DNA of 18,531 bases from an uncultured Clostridium sp. (GCA_900544905.1 UQXF01000073.1:1-18531); one strand, 5' to 3'; counted from the first letter of the stretch, positions 7,401-14,671 are shown. Notes: generated by a model not told the origin, from the letters alone. Numbers and translations: made by a program.

Positions 7401-8705
7401 TCAGTATAGAGTAAAAATGAAATATAGGCAACCAAGTAATGCAGTCAATGCCTCTGTTATCGGATAGGCAAGCCATACTCCTGTCATCCCCCACAGAGCA
7501 GACAGGAAAAATGCCATAGGGATAATCAAAAGCAGACCTCTTAAAATGGAAAGAATATGTGCAGGCAGCGCTTTTTCTATCGAAGTAAAAAAGGTTGCTA
7601 AAATAATATTATATCCAACAAACGGAATGGATATAAAATACTGTCTCAGACCAATTATGGCAATCCTTTCCAGCTCCATATTGTTTTCACTGTTAAACGC
7701 CTCCGTAATCGGCTGTGCAAGGACAAAAATCAGAAAATAAACAATAACAGATACTGTCAGCATGGTTACTATAGCATATCGCAGCACAGTCCTTGCCTGC
7801 CTGTTATTCCCCATGCCATAAAAGGTACTGACCAGTGGCTGGATACCCTGTGCAATCCCGGTAAATACCGCAACAATCACAAGAGAAATATTGGCAATGA
7901 CTCCATAAGCGGCAACTCCTGTATTCCCCGCTAATCTTAGTATAATCGCATTAAACGTAATCATTACAATTCCAGAGGAGAGCTGGGCAATCAGGGATGG
8001 AAAGCCTAATACTATTTCCTGCTTTATAATATCCTTCCGTATTCCCGTTCTTACAAAATAGAATGTATTTTTCCTCCTGAGCCAATGCGGAAGCATCATA
8101 ACAATACTAATCACCGGCGATAATCCTGTTGCAAAAACAGCTCCAAAAATTCCCATTCTCAATGGAAATATAAAAATGTAATCCAAGATAATATTGGAAA
8201 AGCTTCCAATCAACATGGCTGCCATAGAAAGCTGCGGGCTTCCGTCATTTCTGACGAAGCAAAGCAGCACATCATTTAAAATAAAAGCCGGTGAAAAAAG
8301 CAACAGCCAGCGCAGATAAGTATCCGTCATTTCCAATACGCTTGCATCTGCTCCCAGGAGTATTGCCAGCTGATTAGAAAAAATAAAGCCAGACAGTACA
8401 AACAACACTGAAAAAATCAATCCAAGATAAATTGTATTGGTATAAATCCGGTTAACCTCCTCCGCCCTTTTCTGACTTTTGCATACAGAAAACCTTGTTG
8501 CACCGCCCATACCCAGCATAAGACCTGTTCCGTGAATAAAGTTATACACAGGAATGGCAAGATTTAAGACAGTAAGACCATTCGTTCCCAATCCCTTTGA
8601 CACATAAAACGTATCCGCTAAAATATAGCAAGACACACCTAAGGTTCCTAAGACACTTAAAATTGTATAATGGGCAAATTTCCCCATACAAGACCGTTGT
8701 TCCAT
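7401..8705 (-). CDS. MATE-family multidrug/metabolite exporter (first copy)
   Basis: A 434-residue polytopic protein of the MATE family, MepA-like branch, expected to have 12 membrane helices and to export cationic compounds using an ion gradient. Family features are the N-terminal ILADTFYVSKGLGTNGLTVLNLAIP segment (split across two helices), LMLGMGGATRFSV and, in the second half, FTGIAQGIQPLVS. The ATG at 8705 is chosen because AGGAG lies about 10 bases upstream; the frame is open to 8807 but that would add 34 polar residues unlike the family. It is about half identical by eye to the exporter at 13355-14671, with shared blocks such as MAAM-x-x-GS-x-SN and LDYIFIFPL. The asparaginase-like gene lies 54 bases downstream. 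Confidence 0.92.
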   Translation of the reverse strand: MEQRSCMGKFAHYTILSVLGTLGVSCYILADTFYVSKGLGTNGLTVLNLAIPVYNFIHGTGLMLGMGGATRFSVCKSQKRAEEVNRIYTNTIYLGLIFSVLFVLSGFIFSNQLAILLGADASVLEMTDTYLRWLLLFSPAFILNDVLLCFVRNDGSPQLSMAAMLIGSFSNIILDYIFIFPLRMGIFGAVFATGLSPVISIVMMLPHWLRRKNTFYFVRTGIRKDIIKQEIVLGFPSLIAQLSSGIVMITFNAIILRLAGNTGVAAYGVIANISLVIVAVFTGIAQGIQPLVSTFYGMGNNRQARTVLRYAIVTMLTVSVIVYFLIFVLAQPITEAFNSENNMELERIAIIGLRQYFISIPFVGYNIILATFFTSIEKALPAHILSILRGLLLIIPMAFFLSALWGMTGVWLAYPITEALTALLGCLYFIFTLY

Positions 8706-8833
8706 ATATTCACCACTCCTATAGCACAAAAAAATAGCGCCAGAGCTTTCTATCTTCAAAGGCCTAACGACAGAAAGTCTAACGCTTAATTTCTTACCCG
8801 GCGGCAAGAAAAAGTTTCTCTATATTTTCGTAT

Positions 8834-8862
8834 ATTATATAATGCAGAATCCAAAAAAGCAA
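8834..8862 (-). promoter_or_regulatory. Promoter of the first MATE gene, with about 120-base leader
   Basis: On the minus strand TTGCTT (8857-8862), a 17-bp spacer and TATAAT (8834-8839). The start near 8827 gives a leader of about 120 bases. In the leader a weak hairpin (arms ATAG/CTAT around 8734-8753) is followed by seven U residues, just upstream of the ribosome binding site. It is a poor terminator by eye, but the layout recalls the strong one before the second MATE gene. Confidence 0.5.
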
Positions 8863-8893
8863 CAGCTAATTTTTTCCGTTTTAACACGGTTCC

Positions 8894-9451
8894 TTAATAC
8901 AGCAGCTTGTTTCCCTTCTCACATATTAAATAAATCTCATCATACTTTTCCTCTATCAATGGTGTTAATTTTTCCGTCTGCTTTCCAAGCACCCTCTTAT
9001 AAACAAAATATGGAAGAATCCATCCGATAAAGCCCGGTATGGCAAGCAGGATACACAATATTATATGGGGCGGCTCTGCCGTCACTGCAAAGGTAGAGCC
9101 CGCCATAAATGCGGTTCCCAACACACCTATAATAAGTGCATACATAGTGGCAGCAGAGGTTTTTGATTTTTCCAGCGTTTCAATTTCACTGACACAGCTT
9201 TCAAAATTTCGCTGAAGTCTTGTAAGCTCCATTTTATTTACAAGCTTCCGGTTCCGTTTCAGCCGCAGGATTACTTTTCTTTGATTTTGTGGATTTGTGT
9301 GTTCTCCGGAAGCCTCATAAATGTTCCCGTCTGATTCCCATCCAAAATTCTCATATCCATCCAGCAGAAAAGATACCCTGCTTTTATCTGTAATTACCTC
9401 TTTGTATTCATATCCTATAAATTCTTTTTTCCTGATTTCTGTATCATCCAT
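8894..9451 (-). CDS. Uncharacterised two-helix membrane protein, last gene of the OmpR/kinase operon
   Basis: A 185-residue protein that I do not recognise. Residues 1-98 are hydrophilic, with a basic stretch KVILRLKRNRKLVNK (59-73) and a likely coiled coil to 98. Two membrane helices follow (about 100-123 and 128-151), then a charged 34-residue tail. Both ends therefore probably face the cytoplasm. Its ATG overlaps the kinase stop (TAATG), so it is translationally coupled and belongs to the signalling operon. Possible roles are an accessory or modulator of the kinase, or an output membrane protein; nothing in the sequence decides this. Confidence 0.8.
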   Translation of the reverse strand: MDDTEIRKKEFIGYEYKEVITDKSRVSFLLDGYENFGWESDGNIYEASGEHTNPQNQRKVILRLKRNRKLVNKMELTRLQRNFESCVSEIETLEKSKTSAATMYALIIGVLGTAFMAGSTFAVTAEPPHIILCILLAIPGFIGWILPYFVYKRVLGKQTEKLTPLIEEKYDEIYLICEKGNKLLY

Positions 9452-10551
9452 TACCGTTTTCCTCCATCCCTGTTTTCAGATACATCCCCTGCGGGCAGTG
9501 TCACAAGAAAGGTACTTCCTTTTCCAGGCTCGCTGAAAACCTGAATCTCTCCGTCCAGCAGCTCCAGCACCCGTTTTACCAATGCTAACCCTAACCCGTT
9601 TCCTTCTTTGGAATGGGAGGTGTCTCCCTGATAGAACTTGTCAAATATATGCTTCACGCTGTCACTGTCCATGCCGCATCCCGTATCCGAAACAGCTATG
9701 CTTACCAATCCTTCATCTGTGCTCTGCTTCACCGTAATGGTTCCTCCCGGCTCCGTAAACTTGATGGCATTAGACAAAAGATTATTCCACACCAGCTCCA
9801 AAAGACTTTCGTCTCCCTGCACCAGTGCCACATCCTCTATCTCTGTTTCCAGCTCAATTTCCTTCTCATCCCATGCATCTTCAAGCTGAAGGATACATTC
9901 GCATAACTGCCTGCTCACATCATACACCTCTACCTCCGGGATAATCCTCTGATTCTCTAATTTACTAAGCTTTAGAATATTACTAATCAGATTGGAGAGC
10001 CTCATCGCCGCCCCTTCAATGCTTTCTGCATACTCTTTTCTCTGTTCTTCCGTAATATGTTCTGCTTTCAGCAGTTCTGCATAATTCTTGATAATGGCAA
10101 TGGGCGTTTTCATTTCATGGGACACATTTGACACAAAATCGGTTTTCAACGTTTCAATGCTTCCCAGCTCCTCCACCATTTTATTAAAATCCATAATCAT
10201 AACATCCAGATAATCCCATTTATTCTGGGTGTGAAGCGTAGGAATATACACAGAAAAGTCCCCATTTGCCACATTTTCGGTTGCCTCTGCCAGCTTGTGC
10301 ATAGGCTCTTCATAGGTGGCACGGATTTTCCTTCTGGTAAATAGGGTAAGTACCACTGCTACCATGCCCCAATAGATGGTCGGGACAACTGTCTGCACCA
10401 CCGCATTCCACTCCATGCGGTTTACAAGCACAACCAGCCCTGTATGAATGCCTGACATCAAAAGAAGAGTTATAAGATAAATTGCAAACAGGGAAGATGG
10501 AAACCTGCTCTCCTTTACCGTTTCCTGATTTTTATCGTTTCTTTTTTTCAT
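9451..10551 (-). CDS. HAMP-containing sensor histidine kinase
   Basis: A 366-residue membrane kinase. Two helices (about 22-43 and 53-72) enclose only about ten extracytoplasmic residues, so it probably senses through the membrane or a partner rather than with an external domain. A HAMP-like linker (73-125) is followed by HisKA with the H-box SNVSHEMKTP and His145. The HATPase domain has the N-box NNLLSNAIKF (256-265), G1 DTGCGM (289-294), the F-box-like FDKFYQG and G2 GNGLGLAL (317-324). The small sensory loop resembles intramembrane-sensing kinases such as BceS, though the soluble layout differs. The ATG overlaps the regulator stop by 4 bases (ATGA), so the pair is co-translated. The adjacent polytopic protein may be its sensor partner. 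Confidence 0.92.
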   Translation of the reverse strand: MKKRNDKNQETVKESRFPSSLFAIYLITLLLMSGIHTGLVVLVNRMEWNAVVQTVVPTIYWGMVAVVLTLFTRRKIRATYEEPMHKLAEATENVANGDFSVYIPTLHTQNKWDYLDVMIMDFNKMVEELGSIETLKTDFVSNVSHEMKTPIAIIKNYAELLKAEHITEEQRKEYAESIEGAAMRLSNLISNILKLSKLENQRIIPEVEVYDVSRQLCECILQLEDAWDEKEIELETEIEDVALVQGDESLLELVWNNLLSNAIKFTEPGGTITVKQSTDEGLVSIAVSDTGCGMDSDSVKHIFDKFYQGDTSHSKEGNGLGLALVKRVLELLDGEIQVFSEPGKGSTFLVTLPAGDVSENRDGGKR

Positions 10552-11219
10552 ACCAATACCGCCTTATATCCAAGACCTCTTACCGTCACAATCTTAAAGC
10601 CGTCGCACGCCGATAATTTATCCCTTAATTTTGTCACATAGACATCCACGGCACGAAGACTGGTTTCTGTGTCCACACCCCAGAATTCATCCATGAGCTG
10701 GGCTCTGGAAAATGTCTTTTTCGGATAGGATAACAGCTTGTATATGATATTAAATTCTCTGGTCGTAAGACTAATTTCTTCTCCATCAATCGTGGCACTC
10801 ATCCCATCTGCATCCAGCTCCAGATTACCCACCGTAATCTTCCGCTCCATTTCTATATTTGCCCTGCGAAACAAAGCCCTGACACGGAGCAGCAGCTCCT
10901 CCAGTTCAACGGGTTTTACCATATAGTCATCAATTCCCAGCTGAAACCCTTTCTGTTTGGATGGCAAATCATCCTTTGCTGACATAAATAAAATCGGAAC
11001 CGTTTTGTTTACCTGTCTGACTGTCCGGGCAAATTCAAATCCGTCAATTTCCGGCATCATAATATCGGAAATAATCAGCTCATACAGATTATTATACATT
11101 TCCTCATACGCTTCACCTGCAGACAGACACCCCTTCGCCTGAAATCCACTGTCATTTAAATAGGTGCAGACAATCCGGTTTAATTTTACATCATCTTCCA
11201 CTACAAGTATGTGAATCAT
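10548..11219 (-). CDS. OmpR/PhoB-family response regulator
   Basis: A 223-residue regulator. The receiver has the acidic pair D9/D10, phospho-acceptor D52 in ISDIMMPEIDG, S80 and K102 in MVKPVELEELL. The winged-helix DNA-binding domain (about 125-223) shows LTTREFNIIYKLLSYPKKTFSR and the AVDVYVTKLRDKL recognition helix, ending in VRGLGYKA. The ATG at 11219 sits 7 bases after AGGAGGG; a GTG one codon upstream is less well placed. The first 29 bases overlap the end of the upstream membrane protein gene and the last 4 overlap the kinase gene. Proteins of this family bind direct repeats spaced 11 bp, and such repeats occur before this operon (12108-12151). Confidence 0.93.
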   Translation of the reverse strand: MIHILVVEDDVKLNRIVCTYLNDSGFQAKGCLSAGEAYEEMYNNLYELIISDIMMPEIDGFEFARTVRQVNKTVPILFMSAKDDLPSKQKGFQLGIDDYMVKPVELEELLLRVRALFRRANIEMERKITVGNLELDADGMSATIDGEEISLTTREFNIIYKLLSYPKKTFSRAQLMDEFWGVDTETSLRAVDVYVTKLRDKLSACDGFKIVTVRGLGYKAVLV

Positions 11220-12030
11220 CACGTTTCCCTCCTGTCATCAATTTATCCTTCATTCCTTTAGAGGCACAGATTCCCTGTACGCCCAGACTTAAAACCATTA
11301 CGCATACAACCGCTCCGGTTATTCCGTTCATCCGTTTTATAAGCACTTCCTCTCCTTCTGCAAAAGAAGCAAACATCGCTGTCTGAAGTGTCAAAATGGA
11401 AACACAGGCATCTATATATCCAATCCTTCTGGTTATGGAAAGAAGGGGAGATTTTCTTTTTCCTACCTTAACCACCTGAATGGAGGACATAATAATCTTA
11501 TAAAAGGTATATGCTGCCACTGCATATATAGTAAATCCGGGATAATTTTTGCCACCCTGGGAGTTTTCCAGCAGAACAACCGCGCCCGCTAATACAACTG
11601 CCATGAAAATAAACAACACACTGTTTCTGTGATAAACCAGCAGCTCCTGCCGGACATGCTCGTTTTCATCTTTGACAACGGAAATTTTTCTTTCCTGTCT
11701 TACAATTCCCACCCGCATAATACTTAACAAAATATAATATGCCGATAACGTACCAAACCACGCGGAACGACTGGTAATCCCTATCACTCCGTTAAATGCC
11801 GCAAAGATAATATTGCTTACCATTCCGGGAACTGCAAACAAGATAGTCCGCAGCCTGTAATCAGTGGCCACCTTATTCATATACGGATTTGCCGCTATGG
11901 CTGGCTTTATTGTTTCCCTGATGTCCTGTCTGATATGGACAATGATATAATAGCAGCTTGCAGTAAGGGTAACGGCTGCCAGCACATAACATATTATACC
12001 TGCAAAATAAGAAAAACAATTTACAGACAC
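11191..12030 (-). CDS. Uncharacterised polytopic membrane protein, first gene of the OmpR/kinase operon
   Basis: A 279-residue protein with about seven hydrophobic helices (near 8-32, 62-83, 90-110, 136-154, 164-184, 205-222, 235-256) and a polar basic C-terminus. I recognise no catalytic or transporter signature. It starts at a GTG (12030) with AAAGGA about 5 bases before it; the ATG two bases upstream is out of frame and closes after two more codons. Its 3' end overlaps the regulator start by 29 bases, so it is the leading gene of a four-gene coupled operon. Because the kinase has almost no external domain, this protein is a candidate signal-perceiving partner; that is inference. Confidence 0.8.
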   Translation of the reverse strand: MSVNCFSYFAGIICYVLAAVTLTASCYYIIVHIRQDIRETIKPAIAANPYMNKVATDYRLRTILFAVPGMVSNIIFAAFNGVIGITSRSAWFGTLSAYYILLSIMRVGIVRQERKISVVKDENEHVRQELLVYHRNSVLFIFMAVVLAGAVVLLENSQGGKNYPGFTIYAVAAYTFYKIIMSSIQVVKVGKRKSPLLSITRRIGYIDACVSILTLQTAMFASFAEGEEVLIKRMNGITGAVVCVMVLSLGVQGICASKGMKDKLMTGGKRDDSHTCSGR

Positions 12031-12093
12031 ATAATTCCTTTTTTATCTTATAAAAATTTTTCACTTTCATCAAGAAGCACAATCCTGTTTTTT

Positions 12094-12099
12094 ATTGTA
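12094..12099 (-). promoter_or_regulatory. Predicted -10 element of the OmpR/kinase operon
   Basis: TACAAT on the minus strand lies just downstream of the phased repeats, and there is no good -35. This is typical of promoters that need an OmpR-type activator. The leader would be about 57 bases. Confidence 0.4.
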
Positions 12100-12107
12100 C
12101 ACCAGCT

Positions 12108-12151
12108 TTGTTTGTGTATTGTTTGTAAATTGTGTCTAAACTGTGAACATG
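12108..12151 (-). repeat. 11-bp phased direct repeats, probable OmpR-type operator
   Basis: On the minus strand TTTAGACACAA (12140-12130), TTTACAAACAA (12129-12119) and TACACAAACAA (12118-12108) are tandem 11-mers, with a weaker fourth unit at 12151-12141. The 11-bp period is the spacing that tandem OmpR/PhoB dimers use. The block occupies the place of the -35 element relative to the TACAAT at 12099-12094, which fits autoactivation by the regulator encoded in this operon. The repeat is seen; the binding protein is inferred. Confidence 0.5.
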
Positions 12152-12214
12152 CTCGTCCTATACTTTGCCTTTACATAAACACATTTTGTAAAGTTCTCAT
12201 TGCTTTGTGCAAAG

Positions 12215-12250
12215 AAAAATGCAGCAGAGTTTTCCCATTTATCTGCTGCA
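12215..12250 (-). terminator. Intrinsic terminator of the two-gene small-protein operon
   Basis: On the minus strand TGCAGCAGA (12250-12242), a 13-base loop and TCTGCTGCA (12228-12220) form a perfect 9-bp stem, followed by TTTTT (12219-12215). It lies about 20 bases after the stop of the small membrane protein gene and closes that transcript before the OmpR operon promoter. Confidence 0.8.
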
Positions 12251-12270
12251 CTCTTTATTCTACTTACTGG

Positions 12271-12639
12271 TTATTTCAAGCCTTTGATAAAAGGTATCAG
12301 ACAGAGAAGAACCACGATTCCTACAAGACCAATTACAATACCCATAACCATATGGCTCCATACCATGGTAAGACACATTCCAACACCAAGGAGTAAAGCA
12401 CCTATGATTCCAATCAGTACTGCACCTATGGTTTTTCCCGACAGCTTCACCGGAGCCTTGTTCTCCATTTTTCTCCAGACGATTACCATAACCAGCAGCA
12501 CGACGATACCAATACAGCCCATAACAACACCCGGCTTAAATGCATTCCACTCCGGAATCAGTGCCATACACATACCCAGCGCAAACAAAATTCCTCCTAT
12601 CGTTCCCAAAATCATTGCAATAAATGTACTTTTCTTCAT
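12271..12639 (-). CDS. Small four-helix membrane protein with internal duplication
   Basis: A 122-residue hydrophobic protein with four predicted helices. The two halves are copies: residues 10-50 and 75-113 both run IG-x-x-x-A-x-GMC, about ten polar or aromatic residues, then a GIVVLL-ending helix (LGMCM 21-25 against VGMCL 86-90; GIVVLL at 44-49 and 107-112). No known functional motif is seen. The ATG lies 2 bases after the stop of the upstream repeat-protein gene, so translation is coupled. Small membrane proteins of this layout often act in envelope stress or as partners of a soluble helical protein; the role here is unknown. Confidence 0.75.
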   Translation of the reverse strand: MKKSTFIAMILGTIGGILFALGMCMALIPEWNAFKPGVVMGCIGIVVLLVMVIVWRKMENKAPVKLSGKTIGAVLIGIIGALLLGVGMCLTMVWSHMVMGIVIGLVGIVVLLCLIPFIKGLK

Positions 12640-12641
12640 GA

Positions 12642-12989
12642 TTACAGACCTGCCTTTCTTCTTGCTTCTAACGATACATTCTGTGCCTTCTGCATATTCT
12701 TCTCAACGATTGCCTTCTGCCTTACCGAACGTTCCTCCCGTTCTACCTTACTTGCTTCTTCCCTTGCTTTCTGCTCCCCAGCTAACCTTGCCCTTGCCTC
12801 CTCTACAGACTCGCCTTCTCTGGTCAGATAATTGTCCACAAACTTATCCGCTATTTTGTTGAATCCATCCACGGCACCTTCCTCGATTTTCTTGTACCCG
12901 CCAACTACGCCCTCTTCAATTTTTTTGTAGCCTTCTACTACATTTTCTGCAATCTTTTGATTTGCTTTTACTAACTTTGATTTTGCCAT
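12642..12989 (-). CDS. Small soluble protein with 11-residue (hendecad) repeats
   Basis: A 115-residue protein, very rich in Lys, Glu and Ala, with no membrane segment. Residues 17-60 hold four 11-residue units: VVEGYKKIEEG, VVGGYKKIEEG, AVDGFNKIADK and FVDNYLTREGE. The third and fourth are decayed copies. Eleven-residue periodicity gives long amphipathic helices or right-handed coiled coils that can lie along a membrane. The second half (61-110) is a continuous charged helix. I recognise similar hypothetical proteins from gut Clostridia but no function. The ATG at 12989 has AAAGGAG about 10 bases upstream; an in-frame TTG abutting that site is rejected. It is cotranscribed with the four-helix protein. 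Confidence 0.8.
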   Translation of the reverse strand: MAKSKLVKANQKIAENVVEGYKKIEEGVVGGYKKIEEGAVDGFNKIADKFVDNYLTREGESVEEARARLAGEQKAREEASKVEREERSVRQKAIVEKNMQKAQNVSLEARRKAGL

Positions 12990-13032
12990 GCTTATCAATC
13001 TCCTTTTTATTTTTTACTTGCTTTGTGACTAT

Positions 13033-13083
13033 AAGATAGCATGGAAATGTTTTTGTATTATTTGCGTTTTGTTTCTGTTTTGT
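13033..13083 (-). promoter_or_regulatory. Phased ACAAAAC repeats and -10 upstream of the small-protein operon
   Basis: On the minus strand ACAAAACAGAA (13083-13073) and ACAAAACGCAA (13072-13062) are adjacent 11-mers, and ATAATACAAAA (13061-13051) continues the block. TATCTT (13038-13033) is a possible -10 with no matching -35. The units resemble the ACAAACA-containing 11-mers before the OmpR operon (12108-12140), so one regulator could control both. The resemblance is partly due to A/C-rich composition, so this is tentative. Confidence 0.35.
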
Positions 13084-13174
13084 TAAAAATACTTTTTTGG
13101 TACAAAAGCTCAATCATATACGGGCATGTGCAAGGGATACGATAGGTGGAGAGCGAAATCACTTATGTACGACC

Positions 13175-13206
13175 CTTACGTAAGAGTTAAACTAAAAGAT
13201 TTTAGT
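13175..13206. promoter_or_regulatory. Two palindromes upstream of the second MATE promoter
   Basis: CTTACGTAAG (13175-13184) is a perfect 10-bp palindrome, and ACTAAAA-GA-TTTTAGT (13191-13206) is a perfect inverted repeat with 7-bp arms. The second ends three bases before the -35 hexamer. Their position fits activator sites. The rest of 13090-13174 shows no gene; I see only a CTTATGTA segment (13162-13169) that is a near-copy of the palindrome's half. Confidence 0.4.
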
Positions 13207-13208
13207 GA

Positions 13209-13237
13209 TTGCAAATCAAATTGATATGTGATATCAT
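13209..13237 (+). promoter_or_regulatory. Extended -10 promoter of the second MATE leader
   Basis: TTGCAA (13209-13214), a 17-bp spacer and TATCAT (13232-13237), with TGA directly before the -10 as in extended -10 promoters. The start near 13244 is only about 15 bases before the terminator hairpin, so most transcripts should be very short unless termination is relieved. Confidence 0.6.
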
Positions 13238-13255
13238 AAATAGACGGTTTGAAAC

Positions 13256-13295
13256 GCTCCCGTACACAAAGGCTATTTGTGTACGGGGGTTTTTT
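13256..13295 (+). terminator. Strong intrinsic terminator in the leader of the second MATE gene (candidate attenuator)
   Basis: CCCGTACACAAA (13259-13270), loop GGCTA and TTTGTGTACGGG (13276-13287) form a perfect 12-bp stem, extended by weaker pairs at its base (13256-13258 with 13288-13290) and followed by six U residues (13290-13295). It lies between the promoter at 13209-13237 and the MATE start at 13355, in the same direction. Read-through would thus control the exporter. No convincing leader peptide with a ribosome binding site is visible; a TTG-started frame from 13249 crosses the hairpin. A stable short RNA of about 55 bases is an alternative product. Confidence 0.85.
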
Positions 13296-13354
13296 GTGCT
13301 TCCAAGCCGAATAAGACGATTTTACACAAATTAGCCGAAATAAAAGGAAGAAGA

Positions 13355-14671
13355 ATGAAAAATCAAAATGTTTTCAGAGATTTTTCAAAATATGTATCTC
13401 TGAATATTTTGGGTCAACTGGCATATTCCTGCTACACATTAGCGGATACTTTCTTTGTATCAGCTAAGTTAGGGGCTAATGGTTTAACCGCTCTCAACCT
13501 TGCATTTCCGATACTCTGTCTTATCAATGGAACAGGACTTATGCTCGGTATGGGCGGCGGAACAAAGTATTCTATCTGTAAAAGCCGTAATGAAGAAAAA
13601 CAAGCAAATCAGATTTTTACAAATGCATTATATCTTGTTGTGTTGTTTGCTATCGTGTTTGTTTTGGCGGGAGTGTTCTTTTCTGGAACAATTGTAAAAG
13701 TTTTAGGGGCAGATGGTACGGTGTTTGATATAACCAATACATATCTCAGGGTTATGATGCTGTTTGCTCCCGCTTTTTTAACAAACCATCTTTTACAGTG
13801 TTTTCTACGTAACGATGGGAAACCGTCACTTTCTATGGCGGCAATGATAGTGGGAAGTTTATCCAATGTAGTGCTTGACTACATTTTCATTTTTCCACTT
13901 AACATGGGGATTTTCGGTGCCATTTTTGCTACAGGGCTAGCTCCGGTTATCAGTATTGCTGTATTATCCCCGTATTTTATCACAGGAAAAAATAAATTCA
14001 GCCTTGTCAAATCTGCACCTTGCGAAAAAGATTTAGGAGGAATACTCTCAAGCGGTGTATCTCCGTTCCTCACGGAAGCTACTTCGGGTATCGTTATGTT
14101 TCTGTTTAATTTTATTATCCTGCGTATTTCGGGAAATGTGGGTGTTGCGGCTTTCGGTGTTATAACTGTAATCTCTCTTGTGGTAGTAGCAATATACACA
14201 GGATTATCGCAGGGCATACAACCGATTATCAGCCGAAACTACGGAAGCGGAAATGCGAAAAATGTCAACAGCATACTGAAATATGCAATAGTCACAATGC
14301 TGATTTTATCGGGAGCGATATATTCTATCATATTCTTCGGAGCCTCCGCTTTAACTTCTGTATTCAACAGTGAGGGAAATTTAATCCTTGCGGATTTTGC
14401 GGTAAGCGGACTGAAACTTTATTTTACTGCCTGCCCGTTTATAGGGCTTAATATTGTACTGGCAACCTATTTTGTTTCAACCGAAAAGCCGTTTTTCGCA
14501 CAGATTATTTCCATGCTCAGAGGATTTGTTATTTTAATCCCTATGGCGTTTTTGTTGTCATCAATTTGGGAAATGACAGGCGTATGGTGTGCCTATCCAA
14601 TGACGGAATTGCTCGTAACGATTGTAGCAGCCGTTTTATATAAAATCAACAGGCTTTCTAGAAATCGTTAA
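13355..14671 (+). CDS. MATE-family multidrug/metabolite exporter (second copy)
   Basis: A 438-residue MATE exporter of the MepA-like branch with 12 expected membrane helices. Marks include TLADTFFVSAKLGANGLTALN (first helices), GLMLGMGGGTKYSI, LRNDGKPSLSMAAM, YTGLSQGIQPIIS and the final EMTGVWCAYPMTELL. The ATG at 13355 follows GGAAGAAG; the frame is open upstream but that part runs through the terminator and is not coding. It is a clear paralogue of the exporter at 7401-8705, about half identical by eye along the full length, so the two probably differ in substrate or regulation. It stands alone, in the opposite direction to both neighbours, with its own promoter, leader terminator and downstream terminator, a self-contained cassette as expected of an acquired gene. 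Both ion-gradient coupling and the transported compound are inferred from the family. Confidence 0.93.
   Translation: MKNQNVFRDFSKYVSLNILGQLAYSCYTLADTFFVSAKLGANGLTALNLAFPILCLINGTGLMLGMGGGTKYSICKSRNEEKQANQIFTNALYLVVLFAIVFVLAGVFFSGTIVKVLGADGTVFDITNTYLRVMMLFAPAFLTNHLLQCFLRNDGKPSLSMAAMIVGSLSNVVLDYIFIFPLNMGIFGAIFATGLAPVISIAVLSPYFITGKNKFSLVKSAPCEKDLGGILSSGVSPFLTEATSGIVMFLFNFIILRISGNVGVAAFGVITVISLVVVAIYTGLSQGIQPIISRNYGSGNAKNVNSILKYAIVTMLILSGAIYSIIFFGASALTSVFNSEGNLILADFAVSGLKLYFTACPFIGLNIVLATYFVSTEKPFFAQIISMLRGFVILIPMAFLLSSIWEMTGVWCAYPMTELLVTIVAAVLYKINRLSRNR

Noticed and set aside
7306..7494. 62-codon minus-strand frame overlapping the asparaginase start and MATE end
   Set aside because: Overlaps two well-supported genes in another frame; only its internal ATG near the asparaginase start sits close to a ribosome site.
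12200..12862. 220-codon plus-strand open frame
   Set aside because: It runs antisense through the terminator and both small repeat genes; its Pro/Thr/Ile-rich product reflects the opposite-strand repeats.
12108..13083. Phased repeats as a CRISPR array
   Set aside because: Units are 11 bp, contiguous, without spacers, and no cas genes are near.
13256..13295. Leader of the second MATE gene as a riboswitch
   Set aside because: Only about 15 bases precede the terminator, too short for an aptamer of any class I know; conditional termination by another route is preferred.
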